Source: Rhodocyclaceae bacterium (GTDB taxonomy: Bacteria > Pseudomonadota > Gammaproteobacteria > Burkholderiales > Rhodocyclaceae). Taken from it: 64,000 bases of DNA. The translations under genes were made by a program, and so were the position numbers. The stretch is taken from contig JAOAHQ010000025.1 in the NCBI GenBank assembly GCA_026415155.1, positions 1-64,000 of the forward strand, given 5' to 3'. Positions 48,776 to 60,947 of this stretch are shown here, piece after piece; within the stretch, counting starts at the first letter, position 1; every line of letters starts with the position of its first letter. Below the pieces are notes generated by a model that saw only the letters and a list, made by a program, of their open reading frames with translations, did no database searches and was not told the origin of the DNA.

Positions 48776-49704
48776 GCGAGAAACAAAAAGGCGCGGCCAA
48801 GACCTCGCGCATTCCGATCAAGGTGGTGCCTGCCGCACCCTTGCCCAAGCCCGCCTGGCTGCGCGTCAAGGCCGGCCACTCGGCATCGCGCTTCGGCGAA
48901 GTGAAGCAGATTCTGCGCCGCCACGGCCTCCACACGGTCTGCGAGGAAGCGACCTGCCCCAACATCGGCGAATGCTTCGGTCACGGCACGGCCACCTTCA
49001 TGATCCTGGGCGATCTGTGCACGCGCCGCTGCCCGTTTTGCGACGTCGGCCACGGCACACCGGCCCCGCCCGATCCCGAAGAACCGGCGAAGCTCGCCGC
49101 TACCGTTGCGGCTTTGCGGCTCCGCTATGTCGTCATCACGAGCGTCGACCGCGACGATCTGCGCGATGGCGGCGCGGCGCATTTCGCCGCCGTGATCCGC
49201 GCCGTGCGTGCCGCCGCGCCTGCGACGAAGATCGAGATCCTCGTGCCTGACTTCCGCGGCCGGCTCGAAATCGCGCTCGACATCCTCGCCGCCGATCCGC
49301 CCGACGTCATGAACCACAACCTCGAGACCGTGCCGCGGCTTTACAAACAGGCGCGCCCCGGGGCCGATTACGCACACTCCTTGCGGCTCCTGCTCGAATT
49401 CAAGCGCCGCCTGCCGGCGATTCCAACCAAGTCTGGCCTCATGGTCGGCCTGGGCGAGACGGACGAGGAAATCCTCGCCGTAATGCGCGATCTGCGCGCG
49501 CATGGGGTCGAGCTGCTGACGATCGGCCAGTATCTCGCCCCCTCCGCCCATCACCTGCCCGTGGCGCGCTATGTGCCGCCGGAGCAGTTCGAACACTTCG
49601 CCGCCGCGGCGAAAAGCATGGGCTTCACGCACGCCGCCTGCGCGCCGCTCGTGAGAAGCTCTTACCACGCCGATCTGCAGGCGCATGAAGCCGGTGTGGT
49701 TTAA
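48772..49704 (+). CDS. lipA: Lipoyl synthase LipA
   Basis: 310 residues. The auxiliary cluster motif is [12 protein letters not shown] and the radical-SAM motif is [10 protein letters not shown]. The end has the conserved [11 protein letters not shown]. It inserts sulfur into octanoylated proteins, acting after LipB. It is the last gene of the run that begins with mreB. Confidence 0.97.
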   Translation: MSEKQKGAAKTSRIPIKVVPAAPLPKPAWLRVKAGHSASRFGEVKQILRRHGLHTVCEEATCPNIGECFGHGTATFMILGDLCTRRCPFCDVGHGTPAPPDPEEPAKLAATVAALRLRYVVITSVDRDDLRDGGAAHFAAVIRAVRAAAPATKIEILVPDFRGRLEIALDILAADPPDVMNHNLETVPRLYKQARPGADYAHSLRLLLEFKRRLPAIPTKSGLMVGLGETDEEILAVMRDLRAHGVELLTIGQYLAPSAHHLPVARYVPPEQFEHFAAAAKSMGFTHAACAPLVRSSYHADLQAHEAGVV

Positions 49705-49736
49705 TCGCGGCAAGACGCTTTCCTGCCTACGATGCC

Positions 49737-49970
49737 ATGAAGATCGACCTGCGCAAAATCTACCGCTTCGACGCGCTCGAACGCCTGCCCGACGGCGGCC
49801 TGCCCAAGGGCGGCAATGTCTATTACGAATGCAATGAATGCAAGGTGATCGTCGCTTCCGTCTCGCACATCAAGGTGGCCTGTGACTGCGGCAATCTCAC
49901 AGGCGGCGGCGGCATGACGGAAGTCAAGGACGCCGCCAAGGTGACGCCGCTCAAGGGCACGCTGCGTTAA
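49737..49970 (+). CDS. Small conserved Cys-rich protein of unknown function
   Basis: 77 residues. C-x-x-C (YECNECKVIV) and C-x-C (VACDCGNLTGG) could form a small zinc ribbon. The basic N-terminus MKIDLRKIYRFDALERLP has no signal peptide, so it is probably cytoplasmic. I do not recognise a named family. The gene lies 32 bp after lipA and 60 bp before the palindromic promoter of the nucleotidyltransferase gene. Confidence 0.7.
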   Translation: MKIDLRKIYRFDALERLPDGGLPKGGNVYYECNECKVIVASVSHIKVACDCGNLTGGGGMTEVKDAAKVTPLKGTLR

Positions 49971-50030
49971 GACGTGCAGCGATGCCGCTCGGCGAGCGAG
50001 CCGGTGATTCAAAGGGGCACGGCGTCGATG

Positions 50031-50065
50031 GGTTACTATACATTCCTCGCCTTTGTATAGTAACC
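50031..50065 (+). promoter_or_regulatory. Perfect 11 bp inverted repeat containing a promoter (operator-like)
   Basis: GGTTACTATAC and GTATAGTAACC form a perfect 11 bp inverted repeat with 13 bases between. The right arm contains TATAGT (50056 to 50061), a near-consensus -10 box, and the left arm contains TTACTA (50033 to 50038), a possible -35, with 17 bp spacing. The next ATG is at 50071, so transcription would start within a few bases of it. A dimeric repressor could cover both boxes. Confidence 0.65.
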
Positions 50066-50070
50066 GACGC

Positions 50071-51117
50071 ATGCGCTGGCAGGCCCAACCGCTCGCGGCC
50101 CAGACCGCTTACGCCGAACTGTTCGAGCAGACGCAGGCCTTCGAATTGACAAATGCGCTTGCCGGTCTGACGGGAGCCTTCCATCAGCGCCTCCTCAAGG
50201 GGCGTCGATACTGGTATTTCGCTTACCGCGACATCGATGGCAAGCTCCATACCGTCTATGTGGGCCCGGACAACGAGCGGGTGCGGGCGCTCGTCGAGCG
50301 CTTCGCGGCCATCCGGCAAAAGCGGCCGCTCGCCCCGGCGGCGCGCATCGCGATGCTGGCGGGCTGCCAACCGGCCGCCCCGAAGCATTTCCGCATCATC
50401 AAGCGGTTGGCGGAATATGGTTTTTTCCGGGCCGGCGGCATCCTGATCGGCACCCATGCCTTCCTGGCCCTCGGCAATTTGCTCGGCGTGCGTTGGCTTG
50501 CGGGCACGGCGACGCTGGACGTGGATTTCGCGCATGCCGGCAAGAACATTTCGCTCGCCCTGCCAGCAAACATCCAAATCGACGTGCATGCCGCTTTGGA
50601 GTCCCTGGAGATGGGATTGCTGCCTTTGTCGCAGTTCAATGGCCAGGTCGGCGCCCAATACCGCAGTCCCCGCGATGCCGAGCTGCGCATCGATTTCGTC
50701 ACGAGCATGACGCGCAGCCGCAAGCCGCTCGTCGTTCCCAACCTCAACCTGACGCTCGAACCGATGAAATTCATGGAGTTTTCGCTCGAGCAGACGATTC
50801 AAGGCTGCGTCTTTTCCCACCTTGGCGCCTGCGTCGTCAATTTGCCCGCCCCGGAACGCTATGCCGTCCATAAGCTGCTCGTCTATGGCGAGCGTCCCGT
50901 CAATGAGCGCGCCAAGGCGAGCAAGGACTTGTGGCAGGCGGCGAGCCTTGTCAGCTATTTCCTCGACAATGGCCAGGCGGAAGTGTTTGCGGCCGCCTGG
51001 CGCGATGCCACGAGCCGCGGCAAAGGCTGGCGCAAGCGCGCGGAGCAAGGCAGACGTGCGCTGCTTGCGTTGGCTCCGGAACTGGCGAGCGATGCGCTCT
51101 GGTCTGAGGCCGTTTGA
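50071..51117 (+). CDS. GSU2403-family nucleotidyltransferase-fold protein (NTP_transf_8)
   Basis: 348 residues. The centre has GGILIGTHAFLALGNLLGVRW and TATLDVDFAHAGKNISLALP, which fit the polymerase-beta-type nucleotidyltransferase motif G-(x)-G and the paired acidic residues DxD. An N-terminal helical region with RYWYFAYRDIDGKLHTVYVGP precedes it, as in the GSU2403 family. The substrate is unknown; some related folds are toxins or transfer NMPs to tRNA or protein. It stands alone, with no Shine-Dalgarno and with a palindromic promoter overlapping its start, and is followed closely by rep. Confidence 0.75.
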   Translation: MRWQAQPLAAQTAYAELFEQTQAFELTNALAGLTGAFHQRLLKGRRYWYFAYRDIDGKLHTVYVGPDNERVRALVERFAAIRQKRPLAPAARIAMLAGCQPAAPKHFRIIKRLAEYGFFRAGGILIGTHAFLALGNLLGVRWLAGTATLDVDFAHAGKNISLALPANIQIDVHAALESLEMGLLPLSQFNGQVGAQYRSPRDAELRIDFVTSMTRSRKPLVVPNLNLTLEPMKFMEFSLEQTIQGCVFSHLGACVVNLPAPERYAVHKLLVYGERPVNERAKASKDLWQAASLVSYFLDNGQAEVFAAAWRDATSRGKGWRKRAEQGRRALLALAPELASDALWSEAV

Positions 51118-51170
51118 CCGGGCCGCGGCGATGCTTTCCCAGGAAACCCGCTCCCCAGCGCAGCATGGCC

Positions 51171-53127
<1,957 letters not shown>

Positions 53128-53144
<17 letters not shown>

Positions 53145-54336
53145 TCGCGGCAAGCCGCGCCGCGCGAATGCGCTGTGGAATCTGTGCCGGATCGGCGCAG
53201 GCGCGCGCGATCGCGGCGGCATCGACGGCCTGCACGGCGGCAAGTGTTGCCTGCCAGAGGCGGGCCTGCGGGTAGGCCGCCTCCTCGTGGCCAAGCCGCC
53301 CGCGCCAGTCGGCCTCGCAGGCGGATAGCATTTCCGCGAAGCGCGCCGGCCGCCTCAGCGCATCGCAATACTCGAGGATCGCGAGCCGCGTGGCGGGCCT
53401 AAGCTCGGCGGCCTTGTGCACATCGCCATGAAAGCGCGCGACGAGGCGGGCTAAGTCGCGGCATTCGGCCGGCACCTTGAGCCGAGCGCAAAGCGCCTCC
53501 ACCAATTCCACGCTGCGCGCCTCGTGTCCATGATGGCGCGGCAGGAGCTCGGCAGGTGTGGTGCCCTTGCCAAGATCATGGGTGAGCGCCGCAAAGCGCG
53601 CCGGCAGGGAAAGCTTCAAGCGCGCCGCCATGTCGATGACGAGCATCACATGCAGGCCGCTATCGACTTCGGGATGGAAATCGGCGCGCTGCGGCACGCC
53701 AAAGAGCCGCTCGAGCTCGGGAAGGAGCTTCACAAGCGCGCCGCAGGCGCGCAAGGTTGCGAACATCCGCGAAGGCTTTTCTTCCATGAGCCCGCGGGAA
53801 AGTTCCTGCCAGACGCGCTCGGGCACGAGCGCATCGACTTCGCCGCAAGCCACCATCTGGCGCGCCAGCGCGAGCGTCTCCTCGGCGACGGTAAAGTCAG
53901 GATAGCGCGCGGCAAAGCGCGCCAGCCGCAAGATGCGCACCGGGTCTTCGGCAAAGGCCGGCGAGACGTGGCGCAGGCGTTTCTGTTCGAGGTCGCGGCG
54001 GCCGCCATAAGGGTCGATGAGCCGGCCTGCTTCGTCTTTCGCCATCGCGTTGATCGTCAGATCGCGGCGCGCGAGATCCTCTTCGAGCGTCACCTCGGGT
54101 GAGGCATGAAAGGTAAAGCCGTGGTAGCCGCGTCCGTGCTTGCGCTCGGTGCGCGCGAGCGCATACTCTTCGTGCGTCTCGGGATGCAGGAAGACCGGAA
54201 AATCCTTGCCGACCGGCTTGAAGCCGCGGGCGAGCATTTCTTCGGGGGTGGCGCCGACGACGACCCAGTCGCGGTCCTCGACCGGCCGGCCGAGGAGCTC
54301 GTCGCGCACGGCGCCGCCGACGCAATAGATGCGCAT
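53128..54336 (-). CDS. cca: Multifunctional CCA tRNA nucleotidyltransferase (with HD domain)
   Basis: 402 residues. The class II nucleotidyltransferase core has [21 protein letters not shown] (GG and DxD). [10 protein letters not shown] and [19 protein letters not shown] follow. A C-terminal HD phosphohydrolase domain shows ALTHDLGKG and HHGHEARS. It adds or repairs the tRNA 3' CCA. It starts directly at MRIYCVGG, as in other members. Confidence 0.97.
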
Positions 54337-54563
54337 TTATCGCTTGCTTGGCGATGAAACGGTACACACCGACAAGCGGCGGGGCGGGCGGCTCATGGTT
54401 CGCGGGCGGGACATCCGTAAGGCTCGGGCGCGGGGCGCCCACAACTCGCTGCCGCTCGAACAAGTGGGCGCCTTAGCCGCGCCCACAGCCTTCGGCTGCC
54501 GACGCCCGCTCACAAATCGCCGCTCGCCCTGCCGCTTGCCGATCCCGTTCATTCGCGTTTTGA
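54337..54563. other. Hairpin-rich intergenic region upstream of cca
   Basis: GGCGCCCAC (54434) and GTGGGCGCC (54464) form a perfect 9 bp inverted repeat with 21 bases between. CAGCC-TTC-GGCTG (54485 to 54497) follows. These could terminate the NDUFA9-like transcript poorly, or form a structured RNA leader. No T-run follows. The open frames across it show no recognisable domain, so I call no gene. Confidence 0.45.
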
Positions 54564-55442
54564 TCAATGGCCTGCGAGATAGGAAGGGGCGATCGCCTCG
54601 AGCGGCGTAGCCTCGAGCCCGAAAGGCAGCGTGGAGCCCTGCGGGCAGACATTGGGCACTTCCATCGACCAGACGTTGTCGCGCGTCAAGGGCGGATTGG
54701 GCAGGAACTCCATGAGCCAGGCCTGCAGGATCGACAAGGCGAAGGGCAGGCCGACGATCGGACGAGGGTGGCCCGAGACCCGGGCGGCATAGGCGACGAG
54801 CTCCTTGAGCGTGTATTGGCGCGGGCCGCAGAGCGCATAGGTCGCGCCGCAGCTTTCGGGCTGGGCGAGCGCGGCGGCAAGGGCCGAGACGACGTCCTCG
54901 ACCCAGACGGGCTGAAAGCGCGCTTCCGGTGAGACGAGCGGCACGATGGGCAGGAGCCTGGCGAGGCGGGCGAATAGGGAAAGGAAGGAATCGCCGCGGC
55001 CGAAGATCACCGAGGGGCGGAAGATCGTCGCCGCGGGATAGGCCTGCCGCAAGGCCGCTTCGCCGGCGGCCTTGGACTTGAGGTAAAGCGAAGGCGCATC
55101 GGCGGCTGCACCCAGCGCCGAGACGTGGATGAGGCGAGCGATGTCGGCTTTTCGCGCCGCGCGGCCGATCTTGCCGGGCAGCGCCACATGCACGCGCTCG
55201 AAGTCGCCATGCAGGATGCCGGCGAGATTGATGACGGCCTCGTGACCCGCCATGAGCCGCGCAAGCGCCGCCTCATCGTGGACGTCGGCTTGAACGAGCC
55301 GCACGGTGGGCAAGACGCTCAGATGGCGCACCCGCTCGGGGCGGCGGCTGGGCAGGGTGAGCGCAAAGCCGGCGCCCGCGAGACGGCAGGCGAGCGCGCT
55401 GCCGACAAAGCCGGTGCCGCCGATGACGAGGACGTGCTTCAT
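54564..55442 (-). CDS. Complex I NDUFA9-like NAD(P)-binding protein (atypical SDR)
   Basis: 292 residues. The Rossmann motif is VIGGTGFVGSALACRLA at the N-terminus, and YLKSKAAGEAALRQ carries the SDR Tyr-x-x-x-Lys-type pair (residues Y and K in YLKSK). FRPSVIFGRGDSFL and FQPVWVEDVV are typical of the NDUFA9-like group. Bacterial members are often linked to cca and slt, as here. Substrate and partner are unknown. It starts 4 bp before the slt stop, so the two overlap. Confidence 0.87.
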   Translation of the reverse strand: MKHVLVIGGTGFVGSALACRLAGAGFALTLPSRRPERVRHLSVLPTVRLVQADVHDEAALARLMAGHEAVINLAGILHGDFERVHVALPGKIGRAARKADIARLIHVSALGAAADAPSLYLKSKAAGEAALRQAYPAATIFRPSVIFGRGDSFLSLFARLARLLPIVPLVSPEARFQPVWVEDVVSALAAALAQPESCGATYALCGPRQYTLKELVAYAARVSGHPRPIVGLPFALSILQAWLMEFLPNPPLTRDNVWSMEVPNVCPQGSTLPFGLEATPLEAIAPSYLAGH

Positions 55443-57373
55443 GGCAGATCCTCGGCTTGGCGGTCATCGAAGCCGCGCGGGCGGATGGTGCCGAGGCGGC
55501 TTGTCAGCGAAGGGGCCCTGCCGCTTTGCAAGGCTGCATAGTGGATCGCATTGGCCATGACTTTCTTCACGTAGTCGCGCGTTTCATTGAAGGGAATCGT
55601 CTCGGCATAGATCGCGCCCTCGAGGGGGCGCTCGGCGCGCCACTTGCGCGCGCGGCCGGGGCCGGCGTTATAGGCCGCGGAGGCGAGCAGCGGATGATTA
55701 TCGAGGCTGTCCATGACCATCCTCATGTAGCTCGTGCCGAGGATCAGATTGGTGTCCATCTCGGTGACCTTGCCCGGGTGATAGTCAGAGAGTCCGATCT
55801 TCCTCGCCACCCATTTCGCCGTGGCGGGCATCAGCTGCATGAGCCCCTGGGCGCCGGCGCTCGATTTGGCGTCCATGACGAAGCGGCTCTCCTGCCGCAT
55901 CAGGCCATAGACCCAGGCCGTATCGAGGCCGGCGGCGAGCACGCGGGGGGCGACGCGCTCGAAGAAAGGCATCGGGTAGCGCAAGTTGAAATCGTGCTCG
56001 CTCTGGGTGCGCTCGGCCGTGTGGATGGCGCGGTCGATGACCTCGGCGCGGCGCGCGAACTCGGCCGCGGCGAGCAGCGCGCGGTCGTTCATGCCCTCGA
56101 GCGTCCAGTTCCATTCGCGCACGCCCTCGATGCGCAAGCCCAGCCGGATCAGCGCAAGCCCGCGCTGCAGGCCCGGTGTCGCCGCGGCGGCGGCGAGCTC
56201 TTCGGCAGTGGGCGGCGCAGCCTTCGCCGGCAAGAGATAGGGCCGGCCGAGCGCTTCGCTGGCGAGGATGCCGTAGAAGTGAGGCGCGCCGGCGATGCGC
56301 GCGAAGACTTCCTGCGCCCGCTCGCGCTCGCCCAAGGCCAGATGCGCGCGGGCGCGCCAGTAGCGCCATTCGGGCAGCGCGGACTGCGCCGGCGGCAGGG
56401 CGTCGATCGCACGCGCGACGAGCGGCCAATCTTCGGCGCGCAAGGCAGCGCGCACGCGCCAGGCGGCCTCTTCCTCGTCGAGCGCATGTCCCAGCTTGAG
56501 CGCCCGCTCGAACCAGGCCGGCGCGGTATCGAGATGGCCCTGCGCTGCGGCAAGCGCCAGCCGCGCCCAGACGAAGCCGCGCTCGGCCATCGGGTAGTGT
56601 TGTTCGATTTCTTGCCAGCGCGCCGCGGCGATGCGGCTGTCGGTGCGCGATAGGCGCAGCACGGCATAAAGGGCGAGCTCGCGGCCGGCGCGCGTGGCGG
56701 CGAAGCGCTCGGCAAGCTTCGCGAGGTGCCGTGCCGGATGCTCGAGGACGGCTTCGATCTCGCGCCAGGCGGGGCCATCGGCCTGCCAGAGGCTTGCCGC
56801 GCGCGCTTCCTTCGTTTTGCCTTGGGCGATCTGGCGGCGCAGATAGTGGGCCACGGCCTCGTCCGGCAACTGCCCGGCCGCCGCGAGGCGGTTCATGAGC
56901 GAGAGGCAAGCGGGCCCCAAGGGTGCGCCCTGGGCAAGCCAGCCACGCGCTTCGTCCAGCGCTCCGGCCTCATTAAGCCGCGTGCGGATGTCGAGGCCGC
57001 GGCAGTGCATCTCGCCATCCGGCTTCTTGAGGCGTGCGAACTCGGCGCGCGCCGCCGCCCAGTCTTCCTTGCGCATCCAGTAGCGGATCCAATCGCCGCG
57101 CAGCTTTTCGGCGAGATAGCTGCCCTCGTGGCGGGCGAGAAACTCGGCGACTCCCGCATCGCTGCCATCTTCGAGCTGCTGGCTCAAGCGGAAATACTCG
57201 CCCCAGGGCGTAAGCGGATGGGAAGCAAGCCCTGAGAGCGCACGGTTAAGCTTCGCGCGATCGCCGCGCTGGAAGGCTTCGCGCGCGGCGAGGAAGGCCG
57301 CGTCTTCCGGATGCGCCGGATGACCCCAGGCGGGCAGCGCCATCAAGAGCGCGAGGGCGAAGAGACGTCTCAT
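55439..57373 (-). CDS. slt: Soluble lytic murein transglycosylase
   Basis: 644 residues. A signal peptide (FALALLMALPAWGHP) is followed by a long helical U-shaped region and the catalytic SLT domain: the Glu is in RQESRFVMDAKSSAGAQGLMQLMPATA, then NLILGTSYMRMVMD and ASAAYNAGPGRARKW. It cleaves glycan strands to give anhydromuropeptides. The later ATG is preferred because it starts the signal peptide directly; one 7 codons upstream is possible. A MITE-like insertion lies just before it. Confidence 0.94.
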   Translation of the reverse strand: MRRLFALALLMALPAWGHPAHPEDAAFLAAREAFQRGDRAKLNRALSGLASHPLTPWGEYFRLSQQLEDGSDAGVAEFLARHEGSYLAEKLRGDWIRYWMRKEDWAAARAEFARLKKPDGEMHCRGLDIRTRLNEAGALDEARGWLAQGAPLGPACLSLMNRLAAAGQLPDEAVAHYLRRQIAQGKTKEARAASLWQADGPAWREIEAVLEHPARHLAKLAERFAATRAGRELALYAVLRLSRTDSRIAAARWQEIEQHYPMAERGFVWARLALAAAQGHLDTAPAWFERALKLGHALDEEEAAWRVRAALRAEDWPLVARAIDALPPAQSALPEWRYWRARAHLALGERERAQEVFARIAGAPHFYGILASEALGRPYLLPAKAAPPTAEELAAAAATPGLQRGLALIRLGLRIEGVREWNWTLEGMNDRALLAAAEFARRAEVIDRAIHTAERTQSEHDFNLRYPMPFFERVAPRVLAAGLDTAWVYGLMRQESRFVMDAKSSAGAQGLMQLMPATAKWVARKIGLSDYHPGKVTEMDTNLILGTSYMRMVMDSLDNHPLLASAAYNAGPGRARKWRAERPLEGAIYAETIPFNETRDYVKKVMANAIHYAALQSGRAPSLTSRLGTIRPRGFDDRQAEDLP

Positions 57374-57396
57374 GGCAGGAGCGGCTAACGGCATAA

Positions 57397-57612
57397 TTCA
57401 ACCCAGATTGTCCATTGGAACGCAAGCGGCGCTCGCCGGCGAGGGCGAGCAGATCTGCGTTCGTGCGACGAGTCCATAGCGGTGCCTCTGGACGAGGAGC
57501 ACGGGCGTAGAGATGCCGCCCGCAGCCCGAGCGCCGCCGCGTAGGGCAGTGCGAATGTCGTTGAGCTTCCTCATGGATGGCCTGCCCGGTCTAATGGACA
57601 ATCTGGGTTCAA
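57397..57612. repeat. 5 bp target duplications (TTCAA) around the MITE-like element
   Basis: TTCAA occurs at 57397 to 57401 and again at 57608 to 57612, directly outside the inverted ends of the inserted element. This is what a transposition event with a 5 bp staggered cut leaves behind. Confidence 0.6.
57402..57607. mobile_element. MITE-like non-autonomous element, 206 bp
   Basis: Ends CCCAGATTGTCCATT and AATGGACAATCTGGG are perfect 15 bp inverted repeats, flanked by a TTCAA direct repeat. The inside is GC-rich, with an internal inverted repeat GAACGCA (57418) and TGCGTTC (57456), and no transposase. A frame of about 74 codons spans the whole element on the minus strand but resembles nothing. 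It separates the divergent slt and 5-FCL genes and may have changed their promoters. A 6S RNA gene is often found next to 5-FCL genes, so a structured RNA is the alternative. Confidence 0.65.
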
Positions 57613-57639
57613 AGCCTAGCACACGCGCTTTGCGATTTC

Positions 57640-58239
57640 ATGCCCGAACAGTCCACGCAATCGCCGGCCAATTCAGAGGATCTACGCAGCCGCCTGCGCG
57701 CCGAGAAGATCGCCGCGCGTTTGAGCCTGCCAGAAGCGGCGCGGCAGGCGGCGAGCGAGCGCATCCTCGCCGAGCTCGATGCGCTGCTTGCGACCTTTCC
57801 GCCCGCGACGATCGGCTTTTGCTGGCCGATCCGCGCCGAGGTCGATTGCCGGCCGCTCATCACGTCTTTGCTCGCGCGCGGCTGGCAGGCCGTGATGCCG
57901 ACGGTCATCGCGCCCGCGGCGCCGATGGAGTTTCGCCCCTGGTCGAGCGATGCGCCGATGACCCTTGACCCCTTCGGCATTCCCGTGCCCGCCACGCCGC
58001 CCGCTGCGCCGCCGGAGGTCTTGCTCGTGCCGCTCGTCGCCTTCGATGCGGCAGGCTTCCGGCTCGGCTATGGCGGCGGCTTCTTCGACCGCACGCTCGC
58101 AGCCTGCACGCCGCGCCCTTTTTCGATCGGTGTTGGCTTCGAACTCGCGCGCGTCGCCACGATCGCGCCGGGCCCCCACGACGTGCCGCTTGATGCCATC
58201 GTCACCGAGCGCGGCCTCATGCGATTCAAAGACGGCTGA
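57640..58239 (+). CDS. 5-formyltetrahydrofolate cyclo-ligase
   Basis: 199 residues. LRAEKIAARLSLP near the N-terminus, IGFCWPIRAEVDCRPL, and the family signature LGYGGGFFDRTLA near the end. It converts 5-formyl-THF to methenyl-THF with ATP. It is the YgfA/MTHFS type. It starts only 28 bp after a MITE-like element and overlaps the convergent patB-like gene by 14 bp. Confidence 0.95.
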   Translation: MPEQSTQSPANSEDLRSRLRAEKIAARLSLPEAARQAASERILAELDALLATFPPATIGFCWPIRAEVDCRPLITSLLARGWQAVMPTVIAPAAPMEFRPWSSDAPMTLDPFGIPVPATPPAAPPEVLLVPLVAFDAAGFRLGYGGGFFDRTLAACTPRPFSIGVGFELARVATIAPGPHDVPLDAIVTERGLMRFKDG

Positions 58240-59342
58240 TTGCCGCCGCGAGGCGCGCGAGCGCCTCGTCGAGCAATTCCCGCCGCGTGCCGAAATTGAG
58301 CCGCACGAATTGCGCAAAGGCCTGACCCGGGCCGAAGGCGGCGCCATCGGCAAGCCCCACCCCCGCGGCTTCGAAAAACGCCGCCGGATGCTCGAGGCCC
58401 AGATCGCGGCAATCGATCCAGGCCAGAAACGAGGCCTCGACGCGCGTCGTGAAAAGACCCGGCAGCGCATTGACCGCTTCTTCGACGCGCAAGGCATGAT
58501 GGCGCAAGGTCTCGATGAGTTGGGCGCGCCAGGCGCCCCCTTCGCGTAGGGCCGCTTCGCAGGCCACGAGCCCCAGCACGTTGGGCTCGGGCACCCTGCC
58601 CGCGAGCGCCGCGACGAAGGCTTGACGCAAGGCGGCCTCGGGAATGATGGCATAAGCACAGGATAGGCCCGCCAGGTTGAAGGTCTTCGAAGGCGCCATC
58701 AATGTGATCGTGCGGCGTGCGATTTCCGGGGCGAGCGTCGCGAAAGGCCGGTGGCGGCCGGTGAGCGTCAGATCGCAGTGGATTTCGTCCGAACAGACGA
58801 TGAGATCGTGTTTTTCGGCCAAGGCGGCGAGCTGCCAGAGCTCGTCCTCGCGCCAGGCGCGGCCGACCGGATTGTGCGGATGGCAAAGCAAAAATAGCCG
58901 CGCGCCGCGCATCAAGGCATCGGCGGCGGCGAAATCCCAGCCCCAGCCGGCCTCATCGCGCACGAGCGGCAGGGTGCGCAAGACTCGGCGCTCGCGGCAC
59001 GGCGCCTTGAGGAAGGGCGGATAAACGGGCGTGGCCGTCACGACCTCGCCTTCGATGGCGCGGCAGGCGGCGTAGAGGGCCGGCACGAGGCCGGGCAGCC
59101 AGACGAGCCAGTCGGGCTCGATCGCCCAGCCGTATTCGCGTGCGCAGTAGGTGACGAGCGCCTCGATGAGCGCATCGGTGGGCTCGCCATAGCCGAACAG
59201 GCCATTCGCGATGCGCGCCTCCAAGGCCGCGATGACCGCCGGCGGTGCGGGGAAATCCAGATCCGCGAGCCACAGCGGGATCACGTCGCGGCCCGCATAG
59301 CGGCGCCAGCGCACCGAATCGGCGGGAGGCACGAAAGACGCT

Positions 59343-60848
<1,506 letters not shown>

Positions 60849-60947
60849 GGTTAGGCCTGAGGTTTTTGCAAGCGGTGAAGCGTAGCATGAGGCGGGCGCG
60901 GCGGCCCATCGGTTAGAATTTGCCGCTTTGCAGCAACGCTACCCTCC

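Noticed and set aside
57402..57607. 6S RNA gene next to the 5-FCL gene
   Set aside because: The position is right for ssrS, but the 5 bp duplication and perfect inverted ends fit an insertion better, and I could not recognise the 6S central bubble pattern.
57398..57622. A 74-codon gene spanning the MITE-like element
   Set aside because: The frame simply follows the element and its flanks; there is no ribosome-binding site or recognisable domain.
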